NCBI RefSeq assembly: GCF_022695515.1 | Contig: NZ_JALDPT010000029.1 | Coordinates: 1-64,000 of the forward strand | Reading direction: 5' to 3' | Origin: Phenylobacterium aquaticum | Lineage (GTDB): Bacteria > Pseudomonadota > Alphaproteobacteria > Caulobacterales > Caulobacteraceae | Length of the DNA stretch: 64,000 nt | Shown: positions 47,696 to 57,444 of the stretch, one piece after another | Numbering within the stretch: position 1 is the first letter of the stretch | Layout of the letters: each line of letters starts with the position of its first letter | Notes under the pieces: generated by a model | Told to the model about the DNA's origin: nothing | Seen by the model: only the letters and a program-made list of their open reading frames with translations | Database searches by the model: none | Position numbers and translations under genes: made by a program

Positions 47696-48898
47696 ATGCG
47701 GGAAGCCGTCATCGTTTCCACCGCGCGTACGCCGATCGGCAAGGCCTATCGCGGCGCGTTCAACAACACCTCGGGCGCCGAGCTCGCCGGCCACGCGATC
47801 GCCCAAGCCGTCGCCCGCGCCGGCGTGGATCCGGGCGAAATCGACGACGTGGTGATGGGCGCCGCCCTGCAGCAGGGTTCGACCGGCAACAACATCGCCC
47901 GCCAGGCCGCCCTGCGCGCCGGCCTGCCGAACACCGTCTCGGGCATGACGCTCGACCGCCAGTGCTCCTCGGGCCTGATGGGCATCGCCACGGCCGCCAA
48001 GTACATCATCAATGACGGCGCCACGGTCGCGGTCGGCGGCGGTCTGGAATCCATCAGCCTGGTCCAGAACGACAAGATGAACCGCTATCGCACCAGCGAT
48101 AAGTGGCTGAACGAGCACGTTCCGGAAATCCACACCTCGATGATCGAGACCGCCGAGATCGTGGCCGAGCGTTATGGCGTCAGCCGCGAATATCAGGACG
48201 AGTACGCCTTCCAGTCCCAGCAACGCACCGCCGCGGCCCAGGCCGCCGGCGTGTTCAACGCCGAGATCGCGCCGCTCACCTCGATCATGATGGTGCAGAA
48301 CAAGGAGACCGGCGAGTTCTCCGAAAAGGAAGTCACCCTGACCCAGGACGAGGGCAACCGTCCCTCCACCACCCTGGCCGACCTGCAGAAGCTGGCCCCG
48401 GTGTTCAAGGGCGGCATCTTCGTCAAGGAAGGCAAGTACGTCACCGCCGGCAACGCCTCGCAGCTGTCCGACGGCGCCGCCGCCGTGGTGCTGATGGAGC
48501 GCAAGGAAGCCGAGCGTCGCGGCCTGACCCCGCTGGGCGCCTACCGCGGCATGGCCGTGGCCGGCTGCGGCCCGGAAGAAATGGGCATCGGCCCGGTGTT
48601 CGCGATCCCCAAGCTGCTGGAGCGCAACGGCCTGAAGATCGACGACATCGACATGTGGGAGCTGAACGAGGCCTTCGCCTCGCAGTGCCTCTACTGCCGT
48701 GACAAGCTCGGCATCGACCCGGCCAAGTACAACATCTCGGGCGGCGCCATCTCGATCGGCCACCCCTATGGCATGACCGGCGCCCGCGCGACCGGCCATA
48801 TCCTCCACGAGGGCAAGCGCCGCGGGTACAAGTACGGCGTCGTCACCATGTGCGTCGGCGGCGGCATGGGCGCCGCCGGTCTGTTCGAAATCTTCTAA
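47696..48898 (+). CDS. fadA: Acetyl-CoA C-acyltransferase (thiolase)
   Basis: 400 aa, ATG at 47696 with AGAGGAAG eight bases upstream. Thiolase catalytic residues are clear: Cys in [11 protein letters not shown], His in [11 protein letters not shown], and Cys in [10 protein letters not shown]. It cleaves 3-ketoacyl-CoA with CoA to acetyl-CoA, the last beta-oxidation step. FadA fits the gene order, but acetyl-CoA acetyltransferase cannot be excluded by sequence. A terminator follows at 48929. Confidence 0.88.
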   Translation: MREAVIVSTARTPIGKAYRGAFNNTSGAELAGHAIAQAVARAGVDPGEIDDVVMGAALQQGSTGNNIARQAALRAGLPNTVSGMTLDRQCSSGLMGIATAAKYIINDGATVAVGGGLESISLVQNDKMNRYRTSDKWLNEHVPEIHTSMIETAEIVAERYGVSREYQDEYAFQSQQRTAAAQAAGVFNAEIAPLTSIMMVQNKETGEFSEKEVTLTQDEGNRPSTTLADLQKLAPVFKGGIFVKEGKYVTAGNASQLSDGAAAVVLMERKEAERRGLTPLGAYRGMAVAGCGPEEMGIGPVFAIPKLLERNGLKIDDIDMWELNEAFASQCLYCRDKLGIDPAKYNISGGAISIGHPYGMTGARATGHILHEGKRRGYKYGVVTMCVGGGMGAAGLFEIF

Positions 48899-48928
48899 AC
48901 GATTTCGTTCAGGACTAAACTATCGGGA

Positions 48929-48956
48929 GGGGCCGTCCGCAGGGGCGGCCCCTTTT
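48929..48956 (+). terminator. Intrinsic terminator after the thiolase gene
   Basis: GGGGCCG (48929-48935) pairs with CGGCCCC (48946-48952), ten-base loop, then TTTT, about 30 bases after the stop. Confidence 0.85.
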
Positions 48957-49083
48957 CGTTGCGGGCGGCTCTGCGGAGAGCCGCGGGGCGTAACATTCGC
49001 CGACCGCTGTTACGTCCATTCCGATTGTCAAATCCTCCGGGCCCGGCCTAGCTTGCGCCCCTGATTTTACGGGAGCGGGGCGG

Positions 49084-50726
49084 ATGTTGCGGAAAGTGTT
49101 GATGGCGGGCGCGGGCCTGTCCCTGGTGGCGAGCCTGGCGTTCGCGGCGGAACCCGAGGGACCGGCGCCGAGCGCCAAGAAGCCCGAGGCGAGCGCCTCT
49201 GCGGACACCGCCCTGTTCAGCCCGGAGAGCGTCGGCAGCGACGGCTCGGTCACGGTGGGCGGCCAGACCATCGACTATCATGCGGTCGCCGGCACCCTGA
49301 TCGTCCACCCCAAGGGCTGGTACGACGCGGCCAAGGCCAAGGGGGACGGGGCCGACAAGTCCAATCCCGAGGCCGAGGCCTCGATGTTCTATGTGGCCTA
49401 TTTCAAGAAGGCGCGCCCTCGGCCGAGCGGCCGATCACCTTCGTCTATAATGGTGGCCCCGGCTCCTCGACCATGTGGCTGCACATGGGCGCCTTCGGGC
49501 CCCGCCGGGTGATCACCGCCGACAATGGCGAGCATACGCCCGCCGCCCCCTACCAGCTGACCAACAACGCCTACAGCCTGATGGACGTCAGCGACCTGGT
49601 CTTCATCGACGCGCCGGGGGCGGGCTTCTCGCGCATCGCCGGCAAGGACAAGGAAAAGGCCTTCTGGGGCGTCGACGCCGACGCCTACGCCTTCACCCAG
49701 TTCATCACCGGCTTCCTGTCGCAGTACGGGCGCTGGAACTCGCCCAAGTACCTGTTCGGCGAAAGCTACGGCACGCCCCGCTCGGCGGTGGTGATCAACA
49801 ATCTGGAGACCGGCCAGAGCGTCGACTTCAACGGGGTGATCCTGCTGTCCCAGATCCTCAACTTCGCGCTCAGCGTCGACGGGATTGAGAACAACCCGGG
49901 CAGCGACGAGGGCTATATCACCGCCCTGCCGACCTATGCCGCGACGGCCTGGTATCGGAAGCTGGTCGGCCCCGATCGCCCCGCCGACCTCAAGGTGTTC
50001 CTGAAGGAGGTCGAGCATTTCGCCACGACCGAATACGCCACCGCGCTGCTGGCCGGCGCCGAGCTGGAGCCGGCGCGCCGCCAGGCGATCGCCGAGAAGC
50101 TCGCCCACTATACCGGCCTGCCGGTCGACTATGTGCTGCGCGCCGATCTGCGCATCACCGGCGGCATGTTCGAAAAGACCCTGCAGGCCAAGGACGGCCT
50201 GACCACCGGTCGCCTCGACAGCCGCTTCTCGGGCCCCGACATGGATCCGCTGAGCAAGGAGGCCGACTATGATCCGCAGTCGGCGGCGCTCAGCTCAGCC
50301 TATGTCACGGCCTTCAACGACTATGCGCGGCGCACCCTGGGCTATGGCCAGGGCAAGATCTTCAAGCCCTCGGTCAATGTCTTCCGCTTCTGGGACAACG
50401 CCCACGTGCCGCCGGGCGCCGGCTACACGCCCCGGGCCATGCTCAATGTGATGCCCGACCTGGCCTCGGCCATGAAGTACAATCCGAGCCTGAAGGTGCT
50501 GCTGCTGGGTGGCTATTACGATCTCGCCACCCCCTATTTCCAGGGCTGGTACGAGATGCACCACCTGCAGATCCCGGCCAGCCTGCAGGCCAATATTTCC
50601 TACAGCTACTATGAATCCGGCCACATGGTTTACGCCCATGAGGCCTCGATGAAGGCCCTGCACGACGACGTGGCGGCCTTCATCTCCAAGACCGACAACG
50701 TCCAGGCCAAGCCCGCCCGGCGCTAG
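49084..50726 (+). pseudogene. S10 serine carboxypeptidase-like protein, split by a -1 frameshift
   Basis: ATG at 49084, signal peptide (MLRKVLMAGAGLSLVASLAF). The first ~109 residues end at YVAYFKK; the rest continues in the next frame (ITFVYNGGPGSSTMWLHMGA and on) to 50726. Adding one G in AAGAAGGCGCGCCC (49405-49418) restores a 547-residue protein. The S10 triad is intact: GESYGTPRSA (Ser), GGYYDLATPY (Asp), YYESGHMVYA (His). Secreted serine carboxypeptidase or related hydrolase. Conservation across the shift suggests an assembly error. Confidence 0.82.
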
Positions 50727-50797
50727 AACCTTCCCATTGTGAACCGCCGCGCTCCTCCCTAACCTCCGGTGCAACCAGAGATCCCGGGGAGGGGCGC

Positions 50798-52435
50798 ATG
50801 GCGAACGAGGGCAAGGGCCGCAATGACGGTCTGATCATCGGCGCGGCTTCGGCCGGCACGGTGTTCGAATGGTACGACTTCTACCTGTACGGCTCGTTGG
50901 CGAGCTTCATCACCGGGCACTTCTTTTCCGGGGTGAACGAGACCACCGGCTATATCTTCGCCCTGCTGGCCTTCGCCGCCGGCTTCGCGGTCCGGCCCTT
51001 CGGGGCCCTGGTGTTCGGCCGTCTGGGGGACCTCTGGGGCCGCAAGAACACCTTCCTGGTCACCATGCTGCTGATGGGGCTGTCGACCTTCACGGTCGGC
51101 CTGCTGCCCGACTACAAGCAGATCGGGGTCGCGGCGCCGATCGCGCTCGTGGTCATGCGCCTGATCCAGGGCCTGGCGCTCGGCGGCGAATATGGCGGGG
51201 CGGCGACCTATGTCGCCGAGCATGCGCCGGAGGGAAAGCGCGGCCTCTACACCAGCTGGATTCAGACCACGGCGACGCTGGGCCTGTTCCTGTCGCTGAT
51301 CGTCATCATCGTGGTGCGCACCCAGCTGGGCGAAGACGCCTTCAAGGCCTGGGCCTGGCGCGTGCCGTTCCTGGTCTCGCTGGTCCTGCTGCTGGTGTCC
51401 CTGTGGATCCGCCTGAAGCTCCATGAGAGCCCGGTGTTCCAGAAGATGGTCGACGAGGGCACGTCGTCCAAGGCGCCGCTCACCGAGAGCTTCGCGCGCT
51501 GGCCCAATCTCAAGCTGGTGATCCTGGCGCTGGTGGGGCTCACCGCCGGCCAGGCGGTGGTCTGGTACACGGGCCAGTTCTACGCCCTGTTCTTCCTGGA
51601 GAAGACGCTGCGGGTCGATGGCGTGCTCACCAATGAGCTGGTCGCCGCCGCCCTTTTGATCGGCACGCCCTTCTTCGTGATCTTCGGATGGCTGTCGGAC
51701 AAGATCGGCCGCAAACCGATCATCCTGCTGGGCTGCCTGCTCGCGGCCCTGACCTATTTCCCGATCTTCAAGGCGCTGACCGTCGCCGCCAATCCCGCGC
51801 TGGCCGCCGCCACGGCGAGCGCGCCGGTGACCGTGGTCGCCAATCCGGCCGACTGCTCGTTCCAGTTCGACCCCGTCGGCAAGAAGTCCTTCGCCTCGTC
51901 CTGCGACATCGCCAAGTCGGCGCTCGCCGGCGCCGGCGTCTCCTACGCCAATCGCTCGGCCCCGGCCGGAACCCCGGCCCAGGTGCTGGTCGGCGACGCG
52001 ACCGTGCCGGGCCTGGAGGGCCGGGCGCTGGACAAGAAGGCGCTGACCGCCGCCAAGACCGCCTGGACCAAGTCCCTGACCAAGGTCCTCTCCGACCATG
52101 GCTATCCGGCCAAGGCCGACCCCGCGCGGATCGAAAAGGTCAAGGTGGTGGGGCTGCTGTTCCTGCTCGTGCTCTATGTGACCATGGTCTATGGCCCGGT
52201 CGCCGCGGCGCTGGTGGAGATGTTCCCGGCCAAGATCCGCTACACCTCGATGTCGCTGCCCTATCACGTCGGCAACGGCTGGTTCGGCGGCTTCCTGCCC
52301 ACCACCGCCTTCGCCATGGTGGCGGCGACAGGCAACATCTATTTCGGGCTCTGGTATCCGATCGTGGTCGCCGTGGTCACGGTGGTGATCGGCGGCCTGT
52401 TCATCCGCGAAATGCGCGGGGCGTCGATCGACTAG
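50798..52435 (+). CDS. MHS-family MFS transporter (metabolite:H+ symporter)
   Basis: 545 aa, ATG at 50798 with GGGGAGG upstream. The MHS signature is present: GTVFEWYDFYLYGSLASFI, FGRLGDLWGRKNTF, and RLIQGLALGGEYGGAATYVAEHAP. Between about residues 326 and 446 is a ~120-residue extra segment with two cysteines (PADCSFQFDPVG, SSCDIAKSALAGAG) of apparently soluble, periplasmic character; most MHS proteins lack it. It probably takes up an organic acid or amine. The stop lies in the inverted-repeat element that separates it from TetR regulator 2. Confidence 0.88.
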   Translation: MANEGKGRNDGLIIGAASAGTVFEWYDFYLYGSLASFITGHFFSGVNETTGYIFALLAFAAGFAVRPFGALVFGRLGDLWGRKNTFLVTMLLMGLSTFTVGLLPDYKQIGVAAPIALVVMRLIQGLALGGEYGGAATYVAEHAPEGKRGLYTSWIQTTATLGLFLSLIVIIVVRTQLGEDAFKAWAWRVPFLVSLVLLLVSLWIRLKLHESPVFQKMVDEGTSSKAPLTESFARWPNLKLVILALVGLTAGQAVVWYTGQFYALFFLEKTLRVDGVLTNELVAAALLIGTPFFVIFGWLSDKIGRKPIILLGCLLAALTYFPIFKALTVAANPALAAATASAPVTVVANPADCSFQFDPVGKKSFASSCDIAKSALAGAGVSYANRSAPAGTPAQVLVGDATVPGLEGRALDKKALTAAKTAWTKSLTKVLSDHGYPAKADPARIEKVKVVGLLFLLVLYVTMVYGPVAAALVEMFPAKIRYTSMSLPYHVGNGWFGGFLPTTAFAMVAATGNIYFGLWYPIVVAVVTVVIGGLFIREMRGASID

Positions 52436-52547
52436 AGCGCGTCAGGGCTAAGTGGAAGCCGGTTAGCCCGCCCGACGCGCTCTAAACATATGAAGTAGAG
52501 CCTTTTTGCTCGGTTCAGGTGAGTCCACCTGAACCGAAAAGGCTCTA
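52433..52547. repeat. MITE-like double hairpin element, carries both flanking stops
   Basis: Two inverted repeats in tandem: TAGAGCGCGTC (52433-52443) / GACGCGCTCTA (52474-52484), and TAGAGCCTTTT...CGGTTCAGGT (52496-52520) / ACCTGAACCG AAAAGGCTCTA (52527-52547). All four outer ends are TAGAGC or its complement. The left TAG is the stop of the MHS gene and the right CTA is the stop of TetR regulator 2. The form resembles interspersed repeats of Alphaproteobacteria; it can also act as a bidirectional terminator. Confidence 0.7.
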
Positions 52548-53834
52548 GGGCCTGGCGACCAGCCCATAGGCGAACAGGTCGGCGGTCTCGTCGGCGATCT
52601 GGCGCGGGGTGAGCGGATAGGCGTCGGGCAGCCACTTGGGCAGCCACAGGAAGATGCCGGCCGCCACCTCGCCGGCGAAGGCCGTGTCGCAGGCGCGGAC
52701 CGACCCGTCCGCCACCCCCTGGCGCAGGCTGCGGGCCGACACCCGCCTCAGCCGCAGGGAGGCGCGGGAGAAGGTCGATCGGTCGGGCTCTGGCAGGGTC
52801 AGGCGACCGGGCTGGGGCATCAGGGGCGAGAGCGGTCCCGCCTGGGCCTGGACGTTCAGGTGCAGGCACAGGATGGCCTTCTCGAAGCCGTCCCGGCCGC
52901 GCGCGGTGGCCGTGTCCATGAACACGTCATAGAGCTCGAACGCCCGGCGGTAGCAGCGCACCACCAGGTCGGCCTTGTCGTCGAAATAGTGATAGACCGC
53001 GCCCTTCGTCGCCCCGACCATGGCGCTGATCTCGTCCAGGGACGCGCCATCGATGCCGCGCCGGTTGAACAGCCGCGAGGCTGCGGCGATCAGCTGGGTG
53101 ATCTTGATCTCGTTGGTCTGGCGCCGGTCGAAGGCGTTGAACGGCTTGGCGGTCAGGGCCTCCACATCGATGTCGCAGAGCGAGCCCGCGGGCCGCCGAT
53201 CGTCGGCGGCGAAACCGTGCAGCGCCAGGTCGATGGTCGCGGTGATCATGCGCCGCCGCGCCGCGCGGCCGTCGCGATAGCCCAGCCAGTCGGCCGACAG
53301 CCGGGCCCAGGAGATCATGCCGATCAGGGACTGGGCGGCGATCTCGGTGTCGCAGGGGCGGAAGACCCCTTCGCTGACGCCCCGGGCGATCTGGGCCCGC
53401 AAGGCGGCGACATTGCGCTGATGCTGGTCTCGGATCAGGCCGCGCTGAGGTTCGGGCAGGAAGTCGATGTCGCTCAGCACGGTCTGGGCGGGACGGTCGA
53501 AGGCCAGCTGGCTCTCGATGAACAGGGTCAGGCGCGCCGCCGGATCGGCCCCCTGCTCCTCGGCCGCGACCAGGTCGTCGGTCATGGTCTCGCAGGCCCG
53601 CTGATAGGCGCGGAACACCAGATCGGCCCGGTCGGCGACGTAATAGTACAGGGCGTTGCGCGACAGCCCGACCTTCTCCGCGATGTCGTTCAGGACGATC
53701 GCCCCGGCCCCGACCGCATTGATCTGTCGCGCCGCCTCTTCCAGCAGCAGATCGCGCCGCGCGGCCCGCTTGCGCGCGGGCTTGGCGTGCACGGGCCTGG
53801 CGGCGGGGTCTGGCTTGTCCGGGTCGAGCGACAT
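52545..53834 (-). CDS. Double-domain TetR/AcrR regulator 2
   Basis: 429 aa with two TetR helix-turn-helix units: residues ~28-76 (VLNDIAEKVGLSRNALYYY, ADRADLVFRAY) and ~245-295 (SRLFNRRGIDGASLDEISAM, GATKGAVYHYFDDKADLVVR). Each is followed by a ligand-binding helix set. Same unusual architecture as regulator 1 but only moderately similar, so not a recent copy. It is divergent from TonB receptor 3 and convergent with the MHS gene, so it likely controls one or both. Inducer unknown. Confidence 0.9.
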   Translation of the reverse strand: MSLDPDKPDPAARPVHAKPARKRAARRDLLLEEAARQINAVGAGAIVLNDIAEKVGLSRNALYYYVADRADLVFRAYQRACETMTDDLVAAEEQGADPAARLTLFIESQLAFDRPAQTVLSDIDFLPEPQRGLIRDQHQRNVAALRAQIARGVSEGVFRPCDTEIAAQSLIGMISWARLSADWLGYRDGRAARRRMITATIDLALHGFAADDRRPAGSLCDIDVEALTAKPFNAFDRRQTNEIKITQLIAAASRLFNRRGIDGASLDEISAMVGATKGAVYHYFDDKADLVVRCYRRAFELYDVFMDTATARGRDGFEKAILCLHLNVQAQAGPLSPLMPQPGRLTLPEPDRSTFSRASLRLRRVSARSLRQGVADGSVRACDTAFAGEVAAGIFLWLPKWLPDAYPLTPRQIADETADLFAYGLVARP

Positions 53835-54015
53835 CGCATCCGTCTTAGCGGCGGTCCGGTCAGGACGCCATTCTTCGCCGCCAAATACAACAGACCTACG
53901 CGAGTGTCGAAAAACTTGACGGCCCGAACTGGTCGTGTCGTTATCATCCCAAACTTTAGCGTCGAAAAATGGCGTCGGGGATCAACCCGCCGCCGGCCGT
54001 CAGGGAGGGCGAGTC

Positions 54016-56265
54016 ATGAGCGTTTCGAACACAAGGGGCCTGAGAGCAGGCCTGGTCATGAGCGCGGGGGTCGCGGCCCTGATGCTGGCGGCGGGTTCGG
54101 CCCGCGCGGCCGAGGCGCCCACCGAGATCGAGGCGATCACCGTCACCGCCCAGAAGCGCGCTCAGGACACCCTGGACGTCGGGGTCAATGTCGCCGTGGT
54201 CTCGGGCGAGCAACTTCAGGCCCGTCGTGTGGGTCAGGTCACCGATCTCGTCGCCTTCACCCCCAATGTCGACATCAAGGAGAACATGCCAGGCGTCCTG
54301 CCCGTGGTGTCGATCCGCGGCGTCGGCCTCAACGACTTCTCGGTGACCAACAATCCCAGCGCCGGGGTCTATGTGGACGAGGTCTATCTGAGCTCGCTCG
54401 CGCTCATGAACTTCGACATGTTCGACCTGGAGCGCATGGAGGCGCTGAAGGGACCGCAAGGCACGCTCTACGGTCGCAACTCCACCGCCGGCGCCATCAA
54501 TATCGTCACCGCCAAACCGAGCTTCGGCGGCTATGAGGCCCGGATCGCCGCCGGCTACGGGAACTACAAGGCCGGCGATCTCGAGGGGATGGTCAACATC
54601 CCGGTCTCCGACAGCTTCGCCCTGCGCCTGTCGGGCAAGGTGGTGAAGCAGGACGAGGGCTATTTCTACAACCGCGCCCTCAAGCGCGACATCGGCCGCC
54701 GCGACGTCGATCTTGGCCGCCTCCAGGCCCGCTGGCAGGCGACCGACAAGGTCGAGGTGCTGGTCAAGCTCGAAGCCCAGAAGAACCGTTCGGAGGTCGG
54801 CGCCCCGGAGTTCTTCGGCCTGCTGAAGCCCGCCGGCGCGCCGGCCGGGCTGGTCTGTCCCGGCGCGTCGGGCTGCACCGACTTCCTCGGCTACAGCGAC
54901 ACCGACGGAGACCCCTTCAAGGGCGCCTGGTCGGTCAATCCGGCCTATGACTTCGACCAGCGGGCCGCGACCAGCCGGATCACCGCCGATCTCGGCTGGG
55001 CGACCCTGACCTCGGTCACCGGCTATCTCGATTTCAAACGCCAATGGGGCGCTGACACCGACGCCGGGCCCTATCGCGAGCTGGACTTCATCGAGCACGA
55101 CAAGATCAATCAGATCTCCCAGGAGCTTCGCCTGGCCGGGGCGACCGAGCGGAGCGACTGGCTGGTCGGCGCCTTCGTCTCCCGCGACCGGGTGAAGATG
55201 AGCTATGACGGCGACCTGAGGGACCTGTTCAACACCCGCACCTACACCTTCTCCGATCAGACCTCGAAGTCGGCGGCGGCCTTCGGCAATGTCGAATGGA
55301 AGCTGCGCGATCATCTCAGCCTGGTGGCCGGCCTGCGCTACACCTGGGAGCAGAAGGACAATGTCGGCGGCGACCTCGACCTGGTCTCCAACTGCCCGGG
55401 CAGCGCCCTGACCCTGGCGCCCTGCGGCGCGGGGCCCATCCCGCTCGCCCACGTCGACGCGACGATCGACGACACCAACTGGTCCTGGAAGCTCGGGCTG
55501 AACTGGAAGCCCAACCCGATGACCCTGGTCTATGGGTCGATCAGCCAGGGGGTGAAGTCCGGGGGCTTCTTCTCCGGCGTCGCCACCACCTCGGCCCAGC
55601 TCCAGCCCTACCTGCCCGAGACCCTCATCGACTACGAGGTCGGGATGAAGCAGCGGTTGTCGGGGGCCGGGCTCTCCTGGTCGGGCAGCCTGTTCTACTA
55701 CGACTATTCCGACGTCCAGACCTTCATCCGCGACACCTCCGGCGGCCTGCCGATCCAGCGCCTGGGCAATGTCGGCCAGGCCAAGATCTATGGCGCCGAT
55801 CTCGACCTGACCTGGTCGCCGCCGGCCCTGGACGGCCTGGACCTGACGGCGGGGCTCGGCCTGCTGCACACCGAACTCGGCGCCTTCGCCTCGTCGGCGG
55901 GGCCCGTCGCCAAGGGCAACGAAATGCCCGACGCCCCCAAGGCCAGCGCCAATGTCTCCGCCACCTACACCGCCGCGCTCCAGGGGGACCTGAAGGCCCG
56001 CTTCCAGGTGGATGGGCGCTACGCCGGCAAGATGTTCAAGGACGCGCTGAACGATCCCCTGATCGAGACCCCCAGCTATTGGGTGTGGAACGCACGGGCG
56101 AGCCTGTTCACCGCCGGCGACTGGGAGGTGGCGGTCTGGGGCAAGAACCTGGCCGACGAGCGCTATGTCACCCAGGGCGTCAACAACCTGGCCCTGGGCA
56201 TAGGCTTCCGGGTCTACGGCGCCCCGCGCACCTTCGGCGTGTCCTTCTCAAAATCCTTCCGGTAG
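54016..56265 (+). CDS. TonB-dependent receptor 3
   Basis: 749 aa from the ATG at 54016 (GGGAGGG ~8 bases upstream); longer frames lack a site. Signal peptide ends at GSARAAE. TonB box-like IEAITVTAQKRAQDTLDVG, plug motifs SIRGVGLNDFSV and RMEALKGPQGTLYGRNSTAG, and a barrel ending FGVSFSKSFR. Outer-membrane transporter for an unidentified substrate. A serine hydrolase begins 5 bases after its stop, and TetR regulator 2 is divergent, so the three likely form one substrate-specific locus (inference). Confidence 0.92.
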   Translation: MSVSNTRGLRAGLVMSAGVAALMLAAGSARAAEAPTEIEAITVTAQKRAQDTLDVGVNVAVVSGEQLQARRVGQVTDLVAFTPNVDIKENMPGVLPVVSIRGVGLNDFSVTNNPSAGVYVDEVYLSSLALMNFDMFDLERMEALKGPQGTLYGRNSTAGAINIVTAKPSFGGYEARIAAGYGNYKAGDLEGMVNIPVSDSFALRLSGKVVKQDEGYFYNRALKRDIGRRDVDLGRLQARWQATDKVEVLVKLEAQKNRSEVGAPEFFGLLKPAGAPAGLVCPGASGCTDFLGYSDTDGDPFKGAWSVNPAYDFDQRAATSRITADLGWATLTSVTGYLDFKRQWGADTDAGPYRELDFIEHDKINQISQELRLAGATERSDWLVGAFVSRDRVKMSYDGDLRDLFNTRTYTFSDQTSKSAAAFGNVEWKLRDHLSLVAGLRYTWEQKDNVGGDLDLVSNCPGSALTLAPCGAGPIPLAHVDATIDDTNWSWKLGLNWKPNPMTLVYGSISQGVKSGGFFSGVATTSAQLQPYLPETLIDYEVGMKQRLSGAGLSWSGSLFYYDYSDVQTFIRDTSGGLPIQRLGNVGQAKIYGADLDLTWSPPALDGLDLTAGLGLLHTELGAFASSAGPVAKGNEMPDAPKASANVSATYTAALQGDLKARFQVDGRYAGKMFKDALNDPLIETPSYWVWNARASLFTAGDWEVAVWGKNLADERYVTQGVNNLALGIGFRVYGAPRTFGVSFSKSFR

Positions 56266-56270
56266 GGGCC

Positions 56271-57386
56271 ATGGTCCAGATTCAAGGTCAGTCGGCGCCG
56301 ACCTTCGCGGCGGTCGCCGCGGAGTTCGAGCGTAATTTCACCGAGCGCGGCGATGTCGGGGCGGCGCTCTCCATCGTGGTCGAGGGGCAACCGGTCGTCG
56401 ACCTGTGGGCCGGCAGCCTGGACCAGACCGGCGCGCGGCCCTGGGCGGCGGACTCGGTGGTCAATGTCTGGTCGACCACCAAGGCGGTGAACGCCCTGTG
56501 CTTCGCCATGCTCGTCGATCGCGGCGTCATCGCCTATGGCGACCCGGTCGCGCGCTGGTGGCCGGAGTTTGCGGCCCACGGCAAGGAGGCCGTCACGATC
56601 GGCCAGCTGCTGTCGCACCAGGCGGGGCTGTGCAGCTTCCGCGATCCGGCCGTGGTCGAGGACTTCTACGACCAGCCCCGCGCGGCTGCGCGGCTGGCGG
56701 CGACGGAGCCCCTGTGGCCGCCGGGGTCGCGCTCCGGCTATCACGCCATCTCCATCGGGGTGCTGGCGGGCGAGCTCTTCCGCCGGATCACGGGCCGCAG
56801 CCTCGGCCAGTTCATCGCCAGCGACCTGTCGGCGCCCCTGGGCCTGGACCTGACGCTCGGCCTGCCGGTCTCCGAGGAGAGCCGACGCGCCGAGATGATC
56901 GCCCCGCCGGAACTGGCGACGGACAACATGGCGACCGACCTCAATCCCTCCCAGGTCGCCGCCTATCTCAATCCGGTCATCGAGCCCTTGCTGCCCAACA
57001 CCGCCGCCTGGCGGGCCTGCGAGCTGTCCTCCGCCAACGGGTTCTCGAACGCCCGCTCCCTGGCCAGGCTGTTCGGCGCCGTGGCGCGGGGCGAGCTGAT
57101 CCGGCCGGATACCCTCGCCCAGGCCACCGCCCTGCAGATCGAGGGGGTCGACGAGGTGCTCGGGGTTCAGGCTCGCTGGGGCGCCGGGTTCCTGCTCAAT
57201 ACCGACGGCCTCTATGGCCCCCAGGCCCGGGCGTTCGGCCATTCCGGCTGGGGCGGGTCCTTCGTGGTGGTCGATCCGGTCGCCCGAGCGGCCATCGCTT
57301 ATACGATGAACCGCATGGGCACGGATCTGGTCGGCGACCCGCGCGATGTCGCCCTGATCGCCGCGGCCTATGAAGCCCTGGCCTGA
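56271..57386 (+). CDS. Serine hydrolase, class C beta-lactamase/esterase (EstB-like) family
   Basis: 371 aa, ATG at 56271 right after TonB receptor 3. The nucleophile motif WSTTKAVNAL (SxxK) and the tyrosine motif GYHAISIGVLAGE (YxxS-type, lacking the YxN of beta-lactamases) are present, with HSGWGGSFV as the third motif. This set suits EstB/D-aminopeptidase-like esterases rather than a true beta-lactamase. No signal peptide is visible, so it may act in the cytoplasm on imported esters or peptides. Followed by a terminator. Confidence 0.85.
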   Translation: MVQIQGQSAPTFAAVAAEFERNFTERGDVGAALSIVVEGQPVVDLWAGSLDQTGARPWAADSVVNVWSTTKAVNALCFAMLVDRGVIAYGDPVARWWPEFAAHGKEAVTIGQLLSHQAGLCSFRDPAVVEDFYDQPRAAARLAATEPLWPPGSRSGYHAISIGVLAGELFRRITGRSLGQFIASDLSAPLGLDLTLGLPVSEESRRAEMIAPPELATDNMATDLNPSQVAAYLNPVIEPLLPNTAAWRACELSSANGFSNARSLARLFGAVARGELIRPDTLAQATALQIEGVDEVLGVQARWGAGFLLNTDGLYGPQARAFGHSGWGGSFVVVDPVARAAIAYTMNRMGTDLVGDPRDVALIAAAYEALA

Positions 57387-57392
57387 ACGAAA

Positions 57393-57421
57393 GAAGCCGC
57401 CGCGGTGACCGCGGCGGCTTC
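57393..57421. terminator. Bidirectional terminator between the hydrolase and fba
   Basis: Perfect 13-base stem GAAGCCGCCGCGG (57393-57405), loop TGA, CCGCGGCGGCTTC (57409-57421). T-rich on both sides (GATTTC after; CTTTCG on the minus strand). Confidence 0.8.
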
Positions 57422-57444
57422 GATTTCAGACCGATGACTTGGAT

